From positions 62,001 to 126,000 of the forward strand of contig NZ_JAFHKI010000016.1 of the NCBI RefSeq assembly GCF_016937615.1: 64,000 nucleotides of DNA, read 5' to 3'. The notes below the pieces were generated by a model. The model had not been told where the DNA came from. It saw nothing but the letters and a program-made list of their open reading frames with translations, and ran no database searches. This stretch comes from Pseudomonas lactucae. Lineage in GTDB: Bacteria; Pseudomonadota; Gammaproteobacteria; Pseudomonadales; Pseudomonadaceae. Below, piece after piece: positions 26,635-37,966 of the stretch (its first letter is position 1; each line of letters opens with the position of its first letter). A program made the position numbers and the translations under genes.

Positions 26635-27263
26635 CAGGTTTCTTCCAATTGCAGAGCACCAGGCGATAGCCGCAAGGCTCGCTGATAGCTATGAATAACC
26701 AGGCGCAGGCACCGCAATCGCGGGCTACGGAAAGTACGAGAAATATTCTCTAGGAAGGACTATCTGACTATTTGCCAAAAGCCGTTTTGCTTGGCGGCAA
26801 CGCAGGAGGGAAGACGCTTCAGAGTCACGTGGGAAGGCGCAACCGAACGACGTAGAAAGTTCTTCATGGCTCCGCACGGGACTAACGTTGCCCAGCCAAG
26901 TAGGCTGATGCACGTTATGCCGGGTCGAAATGCGAAACTGACCATGACGTAGACTCTTGGGGTAAGTCCCATCAGACAAGTAATATGCACGCCATAATAT
27001 CGGAAGGCTCGGAAAGCGGCGGGATAGAGCGATATCAGAAATATCGTGATGTCTTATGGTATTCGGTATGCCGTAACACCACGCTACGAAACGTAGCACG
27101 CAACGCCGAAGTGCATCTTTGTGAACTTCCCGCTACAGGTGGGCAGCTTTGGCCACTTCTGTTCCTGGAGGTTTTGTCAGGCGCCCAGCATTGCGCTTCA
27201 TACGCCGATAGTGTTTTCACGGGACGGCGCGGCAAAAGTCAAAGGGAGACTTTTCTTTGGACG

Positions 27264-27298
27264 AAAAAAATGGACCTCTTTTCAGAGATCCATTTTTT
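27264..27298 (-). terminator. Intrinsic terminator following the tRNA-Gly fragment
   Basis: The arms AAAAAATGGA-C-CTC and GAG-A-TCCATTTTTT flank a 6-nt loop, with one mismatch. It works on either strand by sequence, and on the minus strand lies 7 bases after the tRNA fragment ending CTCCA, as terminators do after tRNA genes. Confidence 0.8.
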
Positions 27299-27304
27299 AA
27301 TACT

Positions 27305-27325
27305 TGGAGCGGGAAACGAGACTCG
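27305..27325 (-). repeat. 21-bp copy of the tRNA-Gly(GCC) 3' end, probable att site
   Basis: On the minus strand the bases read CGAGTCTCGTTTCCCGCTCC and then A, which is the T-arm and acceptor end, plus CCA, of bacterial tRNA-Gly(GCC). Upstream of CGAG the match stops, so no functional tRNA is encoded here. Partial tRNA 3' ends mark attachment sites of islands and phages that integrate into tRNA genes. Confidence 0.65.
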
Positions 27326-27575
27326 TATCTGGTGTCCGACTCATTGAAATCTAAGGGGTTTCTTTTCTTGCCGAAGCAGGGAAAGACTCAATTCTGGACT
27401 TGTTTCTGCGGTGTTTCAAGAGCGAAAAAAGGGGTAACTCTAAGCAAGGCTATTGGATTCTACCCATAGCCAATCGGACGAACGATCATCAAGCCGGCGG
27501 TGTCATTTTCATAGGATCAACAGGGTATGAGCCCCCCCGAAAAGACGTCCCAACCTCCCCCGCTCACCAGGCAAC

Positions 27576-27725
27576 TCACAACCGACGAATATCGACCACC
27601 GCAGGCAACTCTTCGGGCTGGTAGACCATGAGCAGATGTTCTGGAGCCCTCTCCTGCTCAGGATCAATGGCCGCTCGGAAGGATTGGACTAATACTTGGC
27701 GATAGGGGCGCGATTGGCTTGGCAT
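27576..27725 (-). CDS. Short unidentified frame (49 residues)
   Basis: ATG 27725 to TGA 27576. The C-terminal part, APEHLLMVYQPEELPAVVDI, has ordinary protein-like composition and could be the tail of a decayed gene. The frame stays open upstream of the ATG, and no ribosome-binding site is evident. No family is recognised. Confidence 0.2.
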   Translation of the reverse strand: MPSQSRPYRQVLVQSFRAAIDPEQERAPEHLLMVYQPEELPAVVDIRRL

Positions 27726-27876
27726 TGACGCTGCTTTTTGAATGGCCGGTATGCCGGAAAGCCATTCATTACGCCGTCGAGGATTTTGAGATCAGTTTCA
27801 TTGGTAAATAACCCACCGAAATCCAAGGCAATCAGGTATAGGTACTTGCAGGTATTCTTCCGAAAGGAGCACACGC

Positions 27877-28944
27877 ATGGCATTCGTCACGCTGATCCTG
27901 GACGCCCCTGGCCCACCGCTGCTGTTTGAGGAAGTCGACCGCTTCCTTGAAGCGGGCATCGCCATCACTCTGAACGTTCACTATTTCATCGATAAGACCC
28001 ACATCAAACTGCACTATGGCGAGCGCATTCAATATGTCGATATCAACTGCCACGACAAGCCCGCCTTCATCGCTGCAGTGAAGCATGCTGGAGGTTACAG
28101 CGTGTTCAAGACTCGCCTGAACATCCCTCTTGATAGCGAAGTGATCAGGTCCGCTGCGTCATCAGACTTGGCAACTCCGTTACAAGCAATCGCTCAGGCA
28201 GGCGTAGGAATCAGCCATATCGATAGACAAGAGGCCGAGCGGTCTGGCGTGACGGTGTTGAACACTCCGGGCGCCAACGCTACAGCCGTCGCCGAATATG
28301 TGGTGGCTCAGGCCGTTTACTTATCGAGAGACCTGAACCACTACAATACCGAAACACACAGCGGCCATTGGTCCAAGGGAAGTCTGGCACCTGGCCTGGA
28401 ACTTTCCGAACTCACCCTCGGGCTGGTGGGGACTGGCAACATCGCTCAGGAGGTAGCTCGCAAGGCTCACGCACTCGGCATGAAGGTCATTGCCACCGGT
28501 TCGGAACGCTTTACGGATAAGGTCGCAGGGACTCTCGGGCTTGAACGACGACAAACCCTCGCGCAGTTGCTGACCGAAGCCAACGTCGTATCAATTCATA
28601 CTCCGCTCACAGCATTCACCCGGGGCCTATTCGGTGCCGAAGCGTTCAGTCAAATGCGTCGAGGCTCGATTCTAATCAACACCGCTCGTGGTGGCATTGT
28701 CGACGAACAGCAGTTGGCTATCTTCATGAGGCGCTTTCCCGAGCATATCAAGGCGGTCGCCATCGATACTTTTGCTCTGGAAAAGGACCGTTTCAGTTCG
28801 CCGTTGACGGGCATAGCCAATGCTCAACTGACGCCGCATATCGCCGGCAATACTACGAAGGCAATCAGGATGGCCTCACGGCAAATCGTAGATAAAATTT
28901 CCGCATTCAGACTTGATCGAGAAATTCACGGTTTTGAGCAGTAG
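27877..28944 (+). CDS. D-isomer-specific 2-hydroxyacid dehydrogenase family protein
   Basis: 355 residues from ATG 27877, with AAGGAG seven bases upstream. The NAD-binding GLVGTGNIAQEV is at 183-194 and the catalytic set is Arg271 (NTARGG), Glu302 (ALEKD) and His321 (TPHIAGN). It is longer than D-lactate or phosphoglycerate dehydrogenase cores because of an unusual N-terminal stretch of about 60 residues. It should reduce a 2-keto acid or oxidise the D-hydroxy acid. It stands alone beside the integration scar, so its pathway cannot be inferred from neighbours. Confidence 0.85.
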   Translation: MAFVTLILDAPGPPLLFEEVDRFLEAGIAITLNVHYFIDKTHIKLHYGERIQYVDINCHDKPAFIAAVKHAGGYSVFKTRLNIPLDSEVIRSAASSDLATPLQAIAQAGVGISHIDRQEAERSGVTVLNTPGANATAVAEYVVAQAVYLSRDLNHYNTETHSGHWSKGSLAPGLELSELTLGLVGTGNIAQEVARKAHALGMKVIATGSERFTDKVAGTLGLERRQTLAQLLTEANVVSIHTPLTAFTRGLFGAEAFSQMRRGSILINTARGGIVDEQQLAIFMRRFPEHIKAVAIDTFALEKDRFSSPLTGIANAQLTPHIAGNTTKAIRMASRQIVDKISAFRLDREIHGFEQ

Positions 28945-28982
28945 CCACCAATCGGCTGTAGCCGTTTAGAAATCACTTTGAT

Positions 28983-29003
28983 GCCCTTCCATCCACGAAG
29001 GGC
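28983..29003. terminator. Stem-loop after the 2-hydroxyacid dehydrogenase gene
   Basis: GCCCTTC and GAAGGGC form a perfect 7-bp stem with a 7-nt loop, 39 bases after the stop codon. There is no T-run, so termination is only possible, not certain. Confidence 0.35.
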
Positions 29004-29111
29004 TCATTGCCGTCCAGTCCGGCCGGCGGCTGTAGTCTTGCGAAAGAGAGCAAATCATAACGCAATCAGTTGTACGACATCGCAAGAGACACATGATAGT
29101 ATTTCTAATGC

Positions 29112-29183
29112 AGCGGACGTTCGATTCGCTGCACCGGTGGCAAGGACGTCCGCTCGAGAAACGCGCAAACCCTGTGCGCGTTT
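29112..29183 (+). promoter_or_regulatory. Nested inverted repeats in the pectate lyase leader
   Basis: Two perfect 9-bp inverted repeats lie 33-104 bp upstream of the pectate lyase start: AGCGGACGT (29112-29120) with ACGTCCGCT (29146-29154), and AAACGCGCA (29159-29167) with TGCGCGTTT (29175-29183). They could be regulator sites or RNA stems. The regulator is unknown. Confidence 0.4.
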
Positions 29184-29209
29184 AAAACTCAAGTTAATCA
29201 AGGATCTGA

Positions 29210-30358
<1,149 letters not shown>

Positions 30359-30382
30359 GCGATAGTGCAACGTCAGTGATAT

Positions 30383-30411
30383 AAAAAAGCCCTCGGTGAC
30401 GAGGGCTTTTT
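30383..30411. terminator. Bidirectional intrinsic terminator between pel and gspF
   Basis: AAAAAAGCCCTCG-GTGA-CGAGGGCTTTTT: perfect 7-bp GC-rich stem, tetraloop, A-run before and T-run after. It serves pel on the plus strand and the secretion operon on the minus strand. Confidence 0.9.
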
Positions 30412-30422
30412 CGTGCCTGTGC

Positions 30423-31631
30423 CTACTGCACCAACTGGTTGATCTCGATGATCGGCAACAGTACTGCCAGCACGATCAGCAGCACCACCGCGCCCATCAC
30501 CACGATCATCAAGGGCTCAAGCAGTGCCGTCATGCCCATCGCCCGGCGTTCGATATCGCGGGACAGCGTTTGCGCCGCACGATCGAGCATGGGCGGCAAC
30601 GAGCCAGTCTTTTCACCGCTGGCGATCAGGTGAATCAGCAGCGGCGGGAATACTTTCTCCACCGCCAAGGCCGCGGCCAGGCTGACCCCTTCACGTACCT
30701 TCGCAGTGGTGTCACTCACGCTTTGGCTCAAGCAATCGTTGGACAAGGTCTGGCGCGCCGCTTCCAGTGCGCGCAGCAGCGGCACCCCGGCAGCGCCGAG
30801 GATCGCCAGGGTCGACGCGAACCGCGCAGTGTTGAGCCCGAGCACAAACCGCCCGATCAGCGGCAAGCGCAACACGCGCCGATGCCAGCTCAAGCGGGCC
30901 ACAGGGTTGCGCAGGTAAACACGCCAGCCCCAGAAACACGCCACCAGGGCACTCAAACACAGCCACCCCCAACCGCGAATAAAATCACTGGCGTTGAGCA
31001 TGGCCAGGGTCAGCCCCGGCAAATCCTGGCGTGCCTGGGAAAACGCGCTCACCACTTGCGGCACCACGTAGCTGAGCAAGAAGATCACGATAGCAATCGA
31101 CACCAGCCCTACGACCCCAGGATAAATAAACGCGGTGAGGATTTTGCTGCGCAGGTTATTGCGTTCTTCGATGTAATCGGCGAGCCGCTCCATCACCTGG
31201 GCCAGATCGCCGGACTCCTCTCCTGCCGCAATCAGTGCACGGTAAATCTGCGGAAAGTCCCGTGGTCGCGCGGCCAGAGCGTCCGCCAGGCGCATGCCAC
31301 TGCGCACATCGGCACGCACCGCACTGAGAGCCTGGACGATGTGTTTGCGCTCGGCCTGCTCCACCGTGGCGCTCAACGCCGCCTCCAGCGGCAGGCTCGC
31401 GCTGAGCAGGCTGGCCAGTTGTCGCGTAGTCCAGGCCAGGTCGTTGTCTGACAGTTTTGCGGCGAAGATCCCTGCGCTCGCGGCCCCCGTACCGCGCTCA
31501 AGTTGTACCGACAATGCGGTCAAGCCGCGCCGGTGCAAGAGGCTGTAGGCTTCACGCTGGCTGTCAGCATCCAGATGCCCGGTCTCGATCTTGCCCGTGA
31601 CGTTGGCGGCTTCAAAACGATAGCGATTCAT
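30423..31631 (-). CDS. gspF: Type II secretion inner-membrane platform protein GspF (HxcS-like)
   Basis: 402 residues with the two-repeat GspF architecture: cytoplasmic domains at 65-185 and 265-385, three membrane helices (about 170-190, 220-240, 370-395) and the motif ESGDLAQVMERLADYIEE. It couples the ATPase GspE to the pseudopilus. Its start overlaps the gspE stop by one base (TGATG). Confidence 0.92.
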   Translation of the reverse strand: MNRYRFEAANVTGKIETGHLDADSQREAYSLLHRRGLTALSVQLERGTGAASAGIFAAKLSDNDLAWTTRQLASLLSASLPLEAALSATVEQAERKHIVQALSAVRADVRSGMRLADALAARPRDFPQIYRALIAAGEESGDLAQVMERLADYIEERNNLRSKILTAFIYPGVVGLVSIAIVIFLLSYVVPQVVSAFSQARQDLPGLTLAMLNASDFIRGWGWLCLSALVACFWGWRVYLRNPVARLSWHRRVLRLPLIGRFVLGLNTARFASTLAILGAAGVPLLRALEAARQTLSNDCLSQSVSDTTAKVREGVSLAAALAVEKVFPPLLIHLIASGEKTGSLPPMLDRAAQTLSRDIERRAMGMTALLEPLMIVVMGAVVLLIVLAVLLPIIEINQLVQ

Positions 31632-33049
31632 CAGGCGTCCCGTGTCACGCGAAGCACTTCTTCGGGCGCGGTCACGCCACTGTTAACCCAGCGTTCGCCG
31701 TCCTCACGCATGCTGAACATACCCGCACGGCGTGCTGCGGCTTTGAGCGCCTGTTCACCGGCCCCCTGATGGATCAGCGTGCGAATGTCATCGTCAATGC
31801 AGAACAGCTCATGAATGCCGGTGCGGCCGCTGTAGCCCGTGTGGTTGCATGCCGGGCATCCAGGCGCACGCCAAGTCCCCGGACTGGCCTGATCTTCTTC
31901 CTTGCAGTGCAGGCAAAGCCGGCGTACCAGGCGCTGAGCCAGAACGCCGAGCATCGACGACGCCAGCAAGAACGGCTCGACCCCCATGTCCAGCAAGCGG
32001 TTGACGGCTGAAACTGCGTCGTTGGTGTGCAACGTCGCCAACACCAAGTGCCCGGTGAGTGAGGCCTGCACCGCAATCTGCGCGGTCTCCAGGTCGCGGA
32101 TTTCACCGATCATGATGACATCCGGGTCCTGACGCAGAATCGCGCGCAGGGCCAGTGCGAAGGTCATGTCGATCTTGGCGTTGACCTGGATCTGGCTGAT
32201 ACCCGGCAGGTCATATTCCACCGGGTCTTCTACGGTGAGAATATTGCTGGTGCTTGCATCCAGCCGTGCGAGGGCGGCGTACAAACTGGTGGTCTTACCA
32301 CTGCCGGTGGGCCCGGTGACCAGCACAATGCCGTGGGGCTGGCGAATCAGGCTGTCGAGCCTGGTCAGCACCGAGGGCGCCATGCCGAGGGTTTCCAGTT
32401 GCAGGCGACCCGCTTGCTTGTCCAACAGACGCATCACCACCCGCTCGCCATGCCCGGTAGGCACCGTCGACACCCGGATATCAATAGGCCGCCCGGCCAC
32501 ACGCAACGTGATGCGACCGTCCTGGGGCAAGCGTTTTTCAGCGATATCCAATTGCGCCATGATCTTGATCCGCGAGATCAGTGCACCGTGCAAGGCCTTG
32601 CGTGGCGACACCACATCGCGCAGCGTGCCGTCGACCCGATAACGCACCACCGAATGACTTTCGTAGGGCTCGATGTGGATGTCGCTCGCCTCGTCCCGCG
32701 CCGCCTGGGTGAGTAAGGCGTTGATCATGCGGATCACCGGTGCGCCGTCCTGGGTGTCGAGCAGGTCGGTGATCTCGGGGATGTCCTGCATCAGTCGATC
32801 CAGGTCTACTTCATTTTCCGCGGCGCCGACCACGGCGGCGGCACTGCCTGTGTCGGCATAAGCGCGGGCAAGCAGGCCGTCGATCTCGGCATCACCTACC
32901 CGCTCCAGGCGCAGGGGGCCGAACTGACGGCGGGCTTCAGCGATCGCCCAGCTCGCGGTGGACGGGCACACCGTCAGCATCGCGCCCTCCTCGCTCTCAC
33001 GCAGCAGAATACGGTGTGCCTTGGCCCAGGCGTAAGGCAGCGCACTCAT
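31631..33049 (-). CDS. gspE: Type II secretion ATPase GspE (HxcR-like)
   Basis: 472 residues from ATG 33049. A TTG six bases earlier is in frame, but the ATG has GAGAGG upstream. Walker A is [15 protein letters not shown], followed by Asp-box, Walker B ([12 protein letters not shown]) and His-box motifs, and a four-cysteine zinc element (CLHCKEED... CPACNHTG). It powers pseudopilus assembly from the cytoplasm. The N-terminal GspL-binding domain is short, as in Hxc-type proteins. Confidence 0.93.
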   Translation of the reverse strand: MSALPYAWAKAHRILLRESEEGAMLTVCPSTASWAIAEARRQFGPLRLERVGDAEIDGLLARAYADTGSAAAVVGAAENEVDLDRLMQDIPEITDLLDTQDGAPVIRMINALLTQAARDEASDIHIEPYESHSVVRYRVDGTLRDVVSPRKALHGALISRIKIMAQLDIAEKRLPQDGRITLRVAGRPIDIRVSTVPTGHGERVVMRLLDKQAGRLQLETLGMAPSVLTRLDSLIRQPHGIVLVTGPTGSGKTTSLYAALARLDASTSNILTVEDPVEYDLPGISQIQVNAKIDMTFALALRAILRQDPDVIMIGEIRDLETAQIAVQASLTGHLVLATLHTNDAVSAVNRLLDMGVEPFLLASSMLGVLAQRLVRRLCLHCKEEDQASPGTWRAPGCPACNHTGYSGRTGIHELFCIDDDIRTLIHQGAGEQALKAAARRAGMFSMREDGERWVNSGVTAPEEVLRVTRDA

Positions 33050-33051
33050 AC

Positions 33052-35400
33052 TCAATACACCTCTCGCCCCGCTGGCGCGGCAGCCTGCGGCACCGCACGG
33101 TGCGTCGTGCGTGGTTGGGCCGCCCCTATCGGCACGGCCTGGGCCGCCTCGGGTAATTGAGGCGCCTGCATGTCGGGTAATGCCCAGTTATGTTCCGGCT
33201 GCGAACGCCCCTGAGCGCGGCGCATGTAGTCGTACCGGTTCAGGGTGATTGCGCGCCCGGCGCCACTGTCGCGGATGATATACGGGCGCAAAAACACCAT
33301 CAGGTTGGTCTTGGCGATGGCCCGCCGCTCGTTGCGAAACAGCGCCCCCAGTCCCGGAATGCTCGACAGCCACGGTACGGCTTCATTGCTCTGGCTATAG
33401 CCATCCTGGAGCAGGCCGCCCAGGACCATGATCTGTCCGTCATCGAGCAAAATACTGGTGTCGATCGCGCGCTTGTTGGTGACGATGCCGGCCGACGTCG
33501 CGCTGCTGGAGGCGCGCTCGTCGATGCTGCTGACCTCCTGGTAGATATCGAGCTTGACCGTGCCACCTTCGGAGATCTGCGGGCGCACATTCAGTTTCAA
33601 GCCGACCTCTTCGCGGGTGACGGTCTGGAACGGGTTGTTGCTGGTACCGCCGCCGCCCGTGACGTAACTGCCGCTGACAAACGGAATGGTCTGCCCCACG
33701 AAAATGCTCGCGGCTTCGTTATCCAGGGTCAGCAGGTTCGGCGTCGACAGGACGTTGCTGCCGCCTTTGCTTTTCAGTGCGCGGGCCAACACTTTGAGGT
33801 CCATGACCTTGCCAATGCCGGGCACATCCACGGTGCCGTTGATAAAGCCCAGGCTGAGGCCGCCGGGCAGCACGTCAACGCTGGTCTTGCCATTGAGGTT
33901 AAAGCCCGTACCGCCCAGGTTGGCTCCGCCGATCACGCCTTTACCGGCCAGGTTGCCGCTTTGCCACTGCACACCGAACTCGTTGGCATCGTCCTCGTTG
34001 ACTTCAACGATCAAGCTTTCAATGACGACCTGGGCGCGGCGTTGGTCAAGCATGTCGATGACTTCCCGCAGGTTGCGGTACAGCGGTTCAGGGGCGGAAA
34101 TCAGTAAGGTGTTGGTGGTCGAGTCCGCTTGAAGGGTCACCCCGCCGGCACTGAAGGCAACGTTCTGCTCGCTCTGCTGCTCGCCGGGTTGGCCGGTCGA
34201 GCTGCTTGCCATCAATGCCGACTCATCATTGCCGTTGTTGACAGTGCCTTGGGCACTGCTCTGCCCGGCCAGGCTGCCCGTGGTAGTGGCGCCCATCGTA
34301 CTGAGCACCGAGCGCGCATTGTCGCCCCCTCCCTTGTCGCTTTCACCCGTGAGCAAACCACGCAGCGACTGTGCCAGTTTCGTCGCCTGGGCATTGCGCA
34401 GGTACACCACGTGCAAGTTACTAGGGTTGGCTTGGGCGTTATCGAGCTTGTAAATCAAATTACGCGCCAATTCGGTTCGCTCCGGGCTGCCGGCACGAAT
34501 CACGATGGCATTGGAGCGTGGATCGCCCACCACGGTGATTTTCTGCGTCACATCACTGCCCGGCTGTTCCAGCAGTTGCGCAACCATCTCGGCGATATCC
34601 ACGGCGATACCGTTCTGAACCTGCACCACGTCGGTGTCAATGGCGCTAGGGGTATCGATGCCTGCAATCAACTGCGCCACCCGTGTGAGGTTCTCGGCGT
34701 AGTCGGTGACAACAATGGTGTTGTTGCCCGGATAGGCGTTGATCGGGTTGTTGGGCGAAACGATCGGGCGCAATACCGGGATAAGGTTCACTGCGTTTTC
34801 GTATTGCAGGCGAAACGTACGGGTGAGCATGCCGTTACTGCCGACGCTGTCTGCACTGTCGACCGGCCCGCCCAGCAGCTTGGCATCAGCCTCGGGCACC
34901 ACCTGTGCGATGCCGCCCACATCCACGACGCTGAACCCTTGCATACGTAACGTCGCCAGCAGCATGTCATAGGCCTGATGCGCCGGCACCTGCCCTTCGG
35001 AGACCAGAGTGAGCGTGCCCTTGACGCGGGGGTCGACCAAAAATTGCTGACCGGTGGCGCGGGATAACGCTCGCACTACCGCTTGAATATCGGCCTCGAC
35101 GAAATTCAACGTAATGGGTTGATCACCCAGAGGCTTTCTCGGTGCTGTTTGCGTCCGACCGACAGAGCCGTTGCGCCCGCTGCTGGTGACTTTGTGCAAC
35201 GGCCGCGGCGGTCGTTCGATCTGCACTTGCGCGCGCTGCCTGTCGACCAACGCATCGCCGCTGCGCTGGGTGGTGGCCAGGGGCAGTCCGAGCTCACTGT
35301 CCGGCGGCGACTGCGCTGAAGGGAGTGAGCTGCATGCGCCCAGCGCCAGCAACAGAAACGGCGCGGCCGTGCGTACATAATTGGAACCTGACCACTTCAT
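33052..35400 (-). CDS. gspD: Type II secretion secretin GspD, lipoprotein type (HxcQ-like)
   Basis: 782 residues. The N-terminus ends in a lipobox (LALGACSS), so the secretin is probably lipid-anchored. N0-N3 domains run to about 430, with a serine/glycine/glutamine-rich insertion near 355-410, followed by the secretin core ([20 protein letters not shown] to [13 protein letters not shown]). Lipidated secretins such as HxcQ reach the outer membrane without a separate pilotin, and no pilotin gene is present in the cluster. It forms the outer-membrane channel for folded exoproteins. Confidence 0.93.
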   Translation of the reverse strand: MKWSGSNYVRTAAPFLLLALGACSSLPSAQSPPDSELGLPLATTQRSGDALVDRQRAQVQIERPPRPLHKVTSSGRNGSVGRTQTAPRKPLGDQPITLNFVEADIQAVVRALSRATGQQFLVDPRVKGTLTLVSEGQVPAHQAYDMLLATLRMQGFSVVDVGGIAQVVPEADAKLLGGPVDSADSVGSNGMLTRTFRLQYENAVNLIPVLRPIVSPNNPINAYPGNNTIVVTDYAENLTRVAQLIAGIDTPSAIDTDVVQVQNGIAVDIAEMVAQLLEQPGSDVTQKITVVGDPRSNAIVIRAGSPERTELARNLIYKLDNAQANPSNLHVVYLRNAQATKLAQSLRGLLTGESDKGGGDNARSVLSTMGATTTGSLAGQSSAQGTVNNGNDESALMASSSTGQPGEQQSEQNVAFSAGGVTLQADSTTNTLLISAPEPLYRNLREVIDMLDQRRAQVVIESLIVEVNEDDANEFGVQWQSGNLAGKGVIGGANLGGTGFNLNGKTSVDVLPGGLSLGFINGTVDVPGIGKVMDLKVLARALKSKGGSNVLSTPNLLTLDNEAASIFVGQTIPFVSGSYVTGGGGTSNNPFQTVTREEVGLKLNVRPQISEGGTVKLDIYQEVSSIDERASSSATSAGIVTNKRAIDTSILLDDGQIMVLGGLLQDGYSQSNEAVPWLSSIPGLGALFRNERRAIAKTNLMVFLRPYIIRDSGAGRAITLNRYDYMRRAQGRSQPEHNWALPDMQAPQLPEAAQAVPIGAAQPRTTHRAVPQAAAPAGREVY

Positions 35401-35909
35401 GATGCTTCCTTAGCGCCTTGCATCTGATCCATACGGACGGTTCCTGAGAGAGTGCCAGCCGTGTTATCGGCCGTGACTTCACCCGCACGTCGCAGGCGAG
35501 CCTCGACCACTTCCAGTGAAAATTGATTGGGGTAATTCAATAGCCAGGCGATCACCACATCGGCGGGCGCCTGTGCGAATGTCAGTTGCCAGGATGCGTC
35601 CCTGGCCTGCAATCGGTAGCGTCCGGCCAACCCAGCAGTGTCCAGTGATTGCTGCAATGATTGTTCAATGCTCGGCCCAGCGAGTGTCGTGACCTCGCCA
35701 AGCAATAGCTCCAGCGCCTGGTTCTGGGCGCGCAATTTCGGGGTTTCGGTTTGCCAATACTCGATGTCCTTGAGCGGCGGCCGGATCAGTAACGACCACA
35801 CCAACAAGCTCGCGAGGAACACCGCCACGCCAATCAGCATGCGCTGTTCGCGCGGGGCCAACGCCTTCCAACGTCCTCGAAACATGACCCGCATCTGATT
35901 ATTCATCGT
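35397..35909 (-). CDS. gspM: Type II secretion protein GspM (HxcZ-like)
   Basis: 170 residues from ATG 35909 (MNNQMRVMFRGRWKAL). A single membrane helix at about 20-40 (MLIGVAVFLASLLVWSLLI) precedes a periplasmic ferredoxin-like domain containing WQLTFAQAPADVVIAWLLNY. It overlaps gspL by 11 bp and gspD by 4 bp. GspM partners GspL in the inner-membrane platform. Confidence 0.85.
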   Translation of the reverse strand, partial: TMNNQMRVMFRGRWKALAPREQRMLIGVAVFLASLLVWSLLIRPPLKDIEYWQTETPKLRAQNQALELLLGEVTTLAGPSIEQSLQQSLDTAGLAGRYRLQARDASWQLTFAQAPADVVIAWLLNYPNQFSLEVVEARLRRAGEVTADNTAGTLSGTVRMDQMQGAKEAS

Positions 35910-37038
35910 CGCTTTCCAAGGAGGCATCACGTTCACGCGACACGGTTTCCTCCAGCCTCTTCAACGTCCAGGTGCGCTCATCGCGGTTGGCGGAGAGCCC
36001 GGCCTGGTGCAATGTCAGTTGCGCAGCCGCGTCGGCAACGGGAGGCGCCTCGTCCGTCATCCGCACTTGCAACTGACGCTGGCCGAATGTCATTTGCTCG
36101 ACGCTGCCCGCCATGAACGGCAGCGCAAGCGCGGCTTGCCGCACCAGAAACGCAAAATCATGATTAGCCTGCATTGCCCCGCCCCCTTGCCGAATCGCCA
36201 GTTGCTGACGGGCCTGTTGCAAGGGATTGAGAATCACCGGCAGCTCCGGAAATGCTTGCTTTACGCGTTGACTCATTCGTTGTTTGAGCTGCTGCCCTTG
36301 CGCCACTTCGCGGGCTGCGTAAAGGTTCAGCCCGATCACCCAAATGCCAACAGCCAGTGCGCAACAGCCCAATGCCCGCCCCCAGCCAGCAGCTTGGGCG
36401 ATGCGCTTACCTACCCCGCCGTGCAGCCCCCAGCCAGGGGCTGCGCCGCTCCAGCGCTGGTGATCGACTGACCACAACAGCGTTTCGCCAGTGGCTGCAA
36501 GCGCCTGCAGAGTGTCCTCAACCAACGGTTCCACCGTCCCATGCTCAAGGGCGAAACGCAGCAACAACTGGCCGTCCACCACACACGCATTGATCTGCCC
36601 CGCCGGTGGTACGGCTAAGCGGTAAGGTGCCGGGTAAAGGCCGCGCAGCTTGAGTCGATGCCGGTCCAACAGTTGACCAAGACGATCCAGGCCAAACGTT
36701 GGCAGCCAGCTCAAATGCACCTGCCCGTCCGCGTGCCGGGCACTGTGCGCTATATGCATCTGTTCGCTGCGCCCCAGGATCAGCGCCTGCGCGGCGCAGG
36801 TGACAGCCGCACCGATACGGGCCGATGATAGAGGCGGCAGCGCTATGCGTGTGAGTACCGTATCCAACGGGTGAAGGAAACACTCTACGGCCTGAAACTT
36901 GTCGGGTCGGCCCAGCTTCTCAAGGGTGCTGATGCCGGCCTGGCTGACCTGCCCCTTGCGGTCCAGTTGTGCGAACTCAAGCTCGGTCTGCGCCGTCAAG
37001 GTATCCAGCGCAGGCAGGGCAATGCGCAGGCCGGTCAT
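35899..37038 (-). CDS. gspL: Type II secretion protein GspL (HxcY-like)
   Basis: 379 residues from ATG 37038, which overlaps the gspK stop as ATGA. A cytoplasmic actin-like domain (1-235) precedes a membrane helix (ALGCCALAVGIWVIGLNLY) and a periplasmic domain. It recruits GspE to the membrane and binds GspM. The longer upstream frame lies inside gspK and is not likely to be translated. Confidence 0.85.
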   Translation of the reverse strand: MTGLRIALPALDTLTAQTELEFAQLDRKGQVSQAGISTLEKLGRPDKFQAVECFLHPLDTVLTRIALPPLSSARIGAAVTCAAQALILGRSEQMHIAHSARHADGQVHLSWLPTFGLDRLGQLLDRHRLKLRGLYPAPYRLAVPPAGQINACVVDGQLLLRFALEHGTVEPLVEDTLQALAATGETLLWSVDHQRWSGAAPGWGLHGGVGKRIAQAAGWGRALGCCALAVGIWVIGLNLYAAREVAQGQQLKQRMSQRVKQAFPELPVILNPLQQARQQLAIRQGGGAMQANHDFAFLVRQAALALPFMAGSVEQMTFGQRQLQVRMTDEAPPVADAAAQLTLHQAGLSANRDERTWTLKRLEETVSRERDASLESDDE

Positions 37039-37958
37039 ACGCCCATCCTCGACCAGATGACCTTCGGCATTGCATCTTCGGGGCGATGCAACAGCGCATC
37101 CATGTGTACACGGCGTTGATTGCGATGGGCCTGGCCATGAAGCATGAACCACTCACTGGTAACCCCCACGCGCAGTTCATCCACGCTCAGGTTGGGCAAT
37201 TGCACGCGATTGACGAAGTCACCTCGATTGACAAACCACTGGCCGCGGTCACGTTCAGCGACCAACGCGCCGGCTTGCGACAGTGACAAGCCGGGCACTA
37301 CCGCCGCCAGGACCTCGGCGCTGGCGGTGTTGCTGTTGACCCATGTGTTGACCGGAATAATGCTCACGTAACGCGCCAACCGTGCCAACAGTCGCTCACT
37401 GAGACCATCGATACCGCGTAGTTGGTCAAGTGTGCGCAGCATCGGCTGGGTGGCGGGTAACAGCGGCCCAGGCTGTCCCGAGGCTGATGCAACCGGCATG
37501 CGCGGGTAAGCCGCAATGACCCGCTGGCTGATGCGCTGTGCCAGGTGGGCCTCGATACCAATCATGTCGCACAGCCGTTCAAAGCTGCGCACCTGGCCAA
37601 GATCAACGTGCTCGCGGGCGACTAAATTACGGAGATTGAACTTGCCTTGCTGATCTTCAAGATGACCTTCAAATTGGCCGCCCTGCGCCGTACTGATCGG
37701 CCGCGCCCAAGGCTGGTCGAGCCGGGTCAGCGCATCATGCTCGCGGACGTCCCTGAGCAATTGCCTGCTGACTTCCAACCCGCCCAGCAACAATGCGCTG
37801 CCCTGCACACGCGCCTGCTCAGCCTCAAGTGAACGGGTAAAAATGCTTTGGCGAGTGAGCATGCCGGCGGCGATCACTGCGACCACCGTGACGATCAGCA
37901 AGGCGCTGATAATCGCCGTACCGCGCTGTTTCGCCACTGTCGGCGACTGCGATTTCAT
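37035..37958 (-). CDS. gspK: Type II secretion minor pseudopilin GspK (HxcX-like)
   Basis: 307 residues. A prepilin-type N-terminus (QRGTAIISALLIVTVVAVIAA) lacks the usual Glu5, as in other GspK proteins. The large C-terminal domain contains NLRNLV and helix-hairpin-helix-like repeats (LARYVSIIPVNTWVNSNTA). It caps the pseudopilus tip with GspI and GspJ. Confidence 0.9.
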   Translation of the reverse strand: MKSQSPTVAKQRGTAIISALLIVTVVAVIAAGMLTRQSIFTRSLEAEQARVQGSALLLGGLEVSRQLLRDVREHDALTRLDQPWARPISTAQGGQFEGHLEDQQGKFNLRNLVAREHVDLGQVRSFERLCDMIGIEAHLAQRISQRVIAAYPRMPVASASGQPGPLLPATQPMLRTLDQLRGIDGLSERLLARLARYVSIIPVNTWVNSNTASAEVLAAVVPGLSLSQAGALVAERDRGQWFVNRGDFVNRVQLPNLSVDELRVGVTSEWFMLHGQAHRNQRRVHMDALLHRPEDAMPKVIWSRMGV

Positions 37959-37966
37959 GACGGCGC

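Larger units (their letters stand above)
26635..27876. other. 1.2-kb region without a convincing gene; probable integration scar
   Basis: Several frames of 60-124 codons overlap each other on both strands without good ribosome-binding sites or recognisable domains. By eye part of it (about 26990-27480) is more AT-rich than the neighbourhood. It contains a tRNA-Gly 3'-end fragment with a terminator (27264-27325) and one short minus-strand frame (27576-27725). This fits the remains of an integrated element. Confidence 0.5.

Noticed and set aside
27305-27325. A functional tRNA gene
   Set aside because: Only the T-arm/acceptor 3' part matches; no anticodon arm or D-arm precedes it.
26725-27469. 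Several overlapping frames of 66-124 codons on both strands
   Set aside because: None has a good start site or recognisable sequence, they overlap each other, and the region looks like an integration scar.
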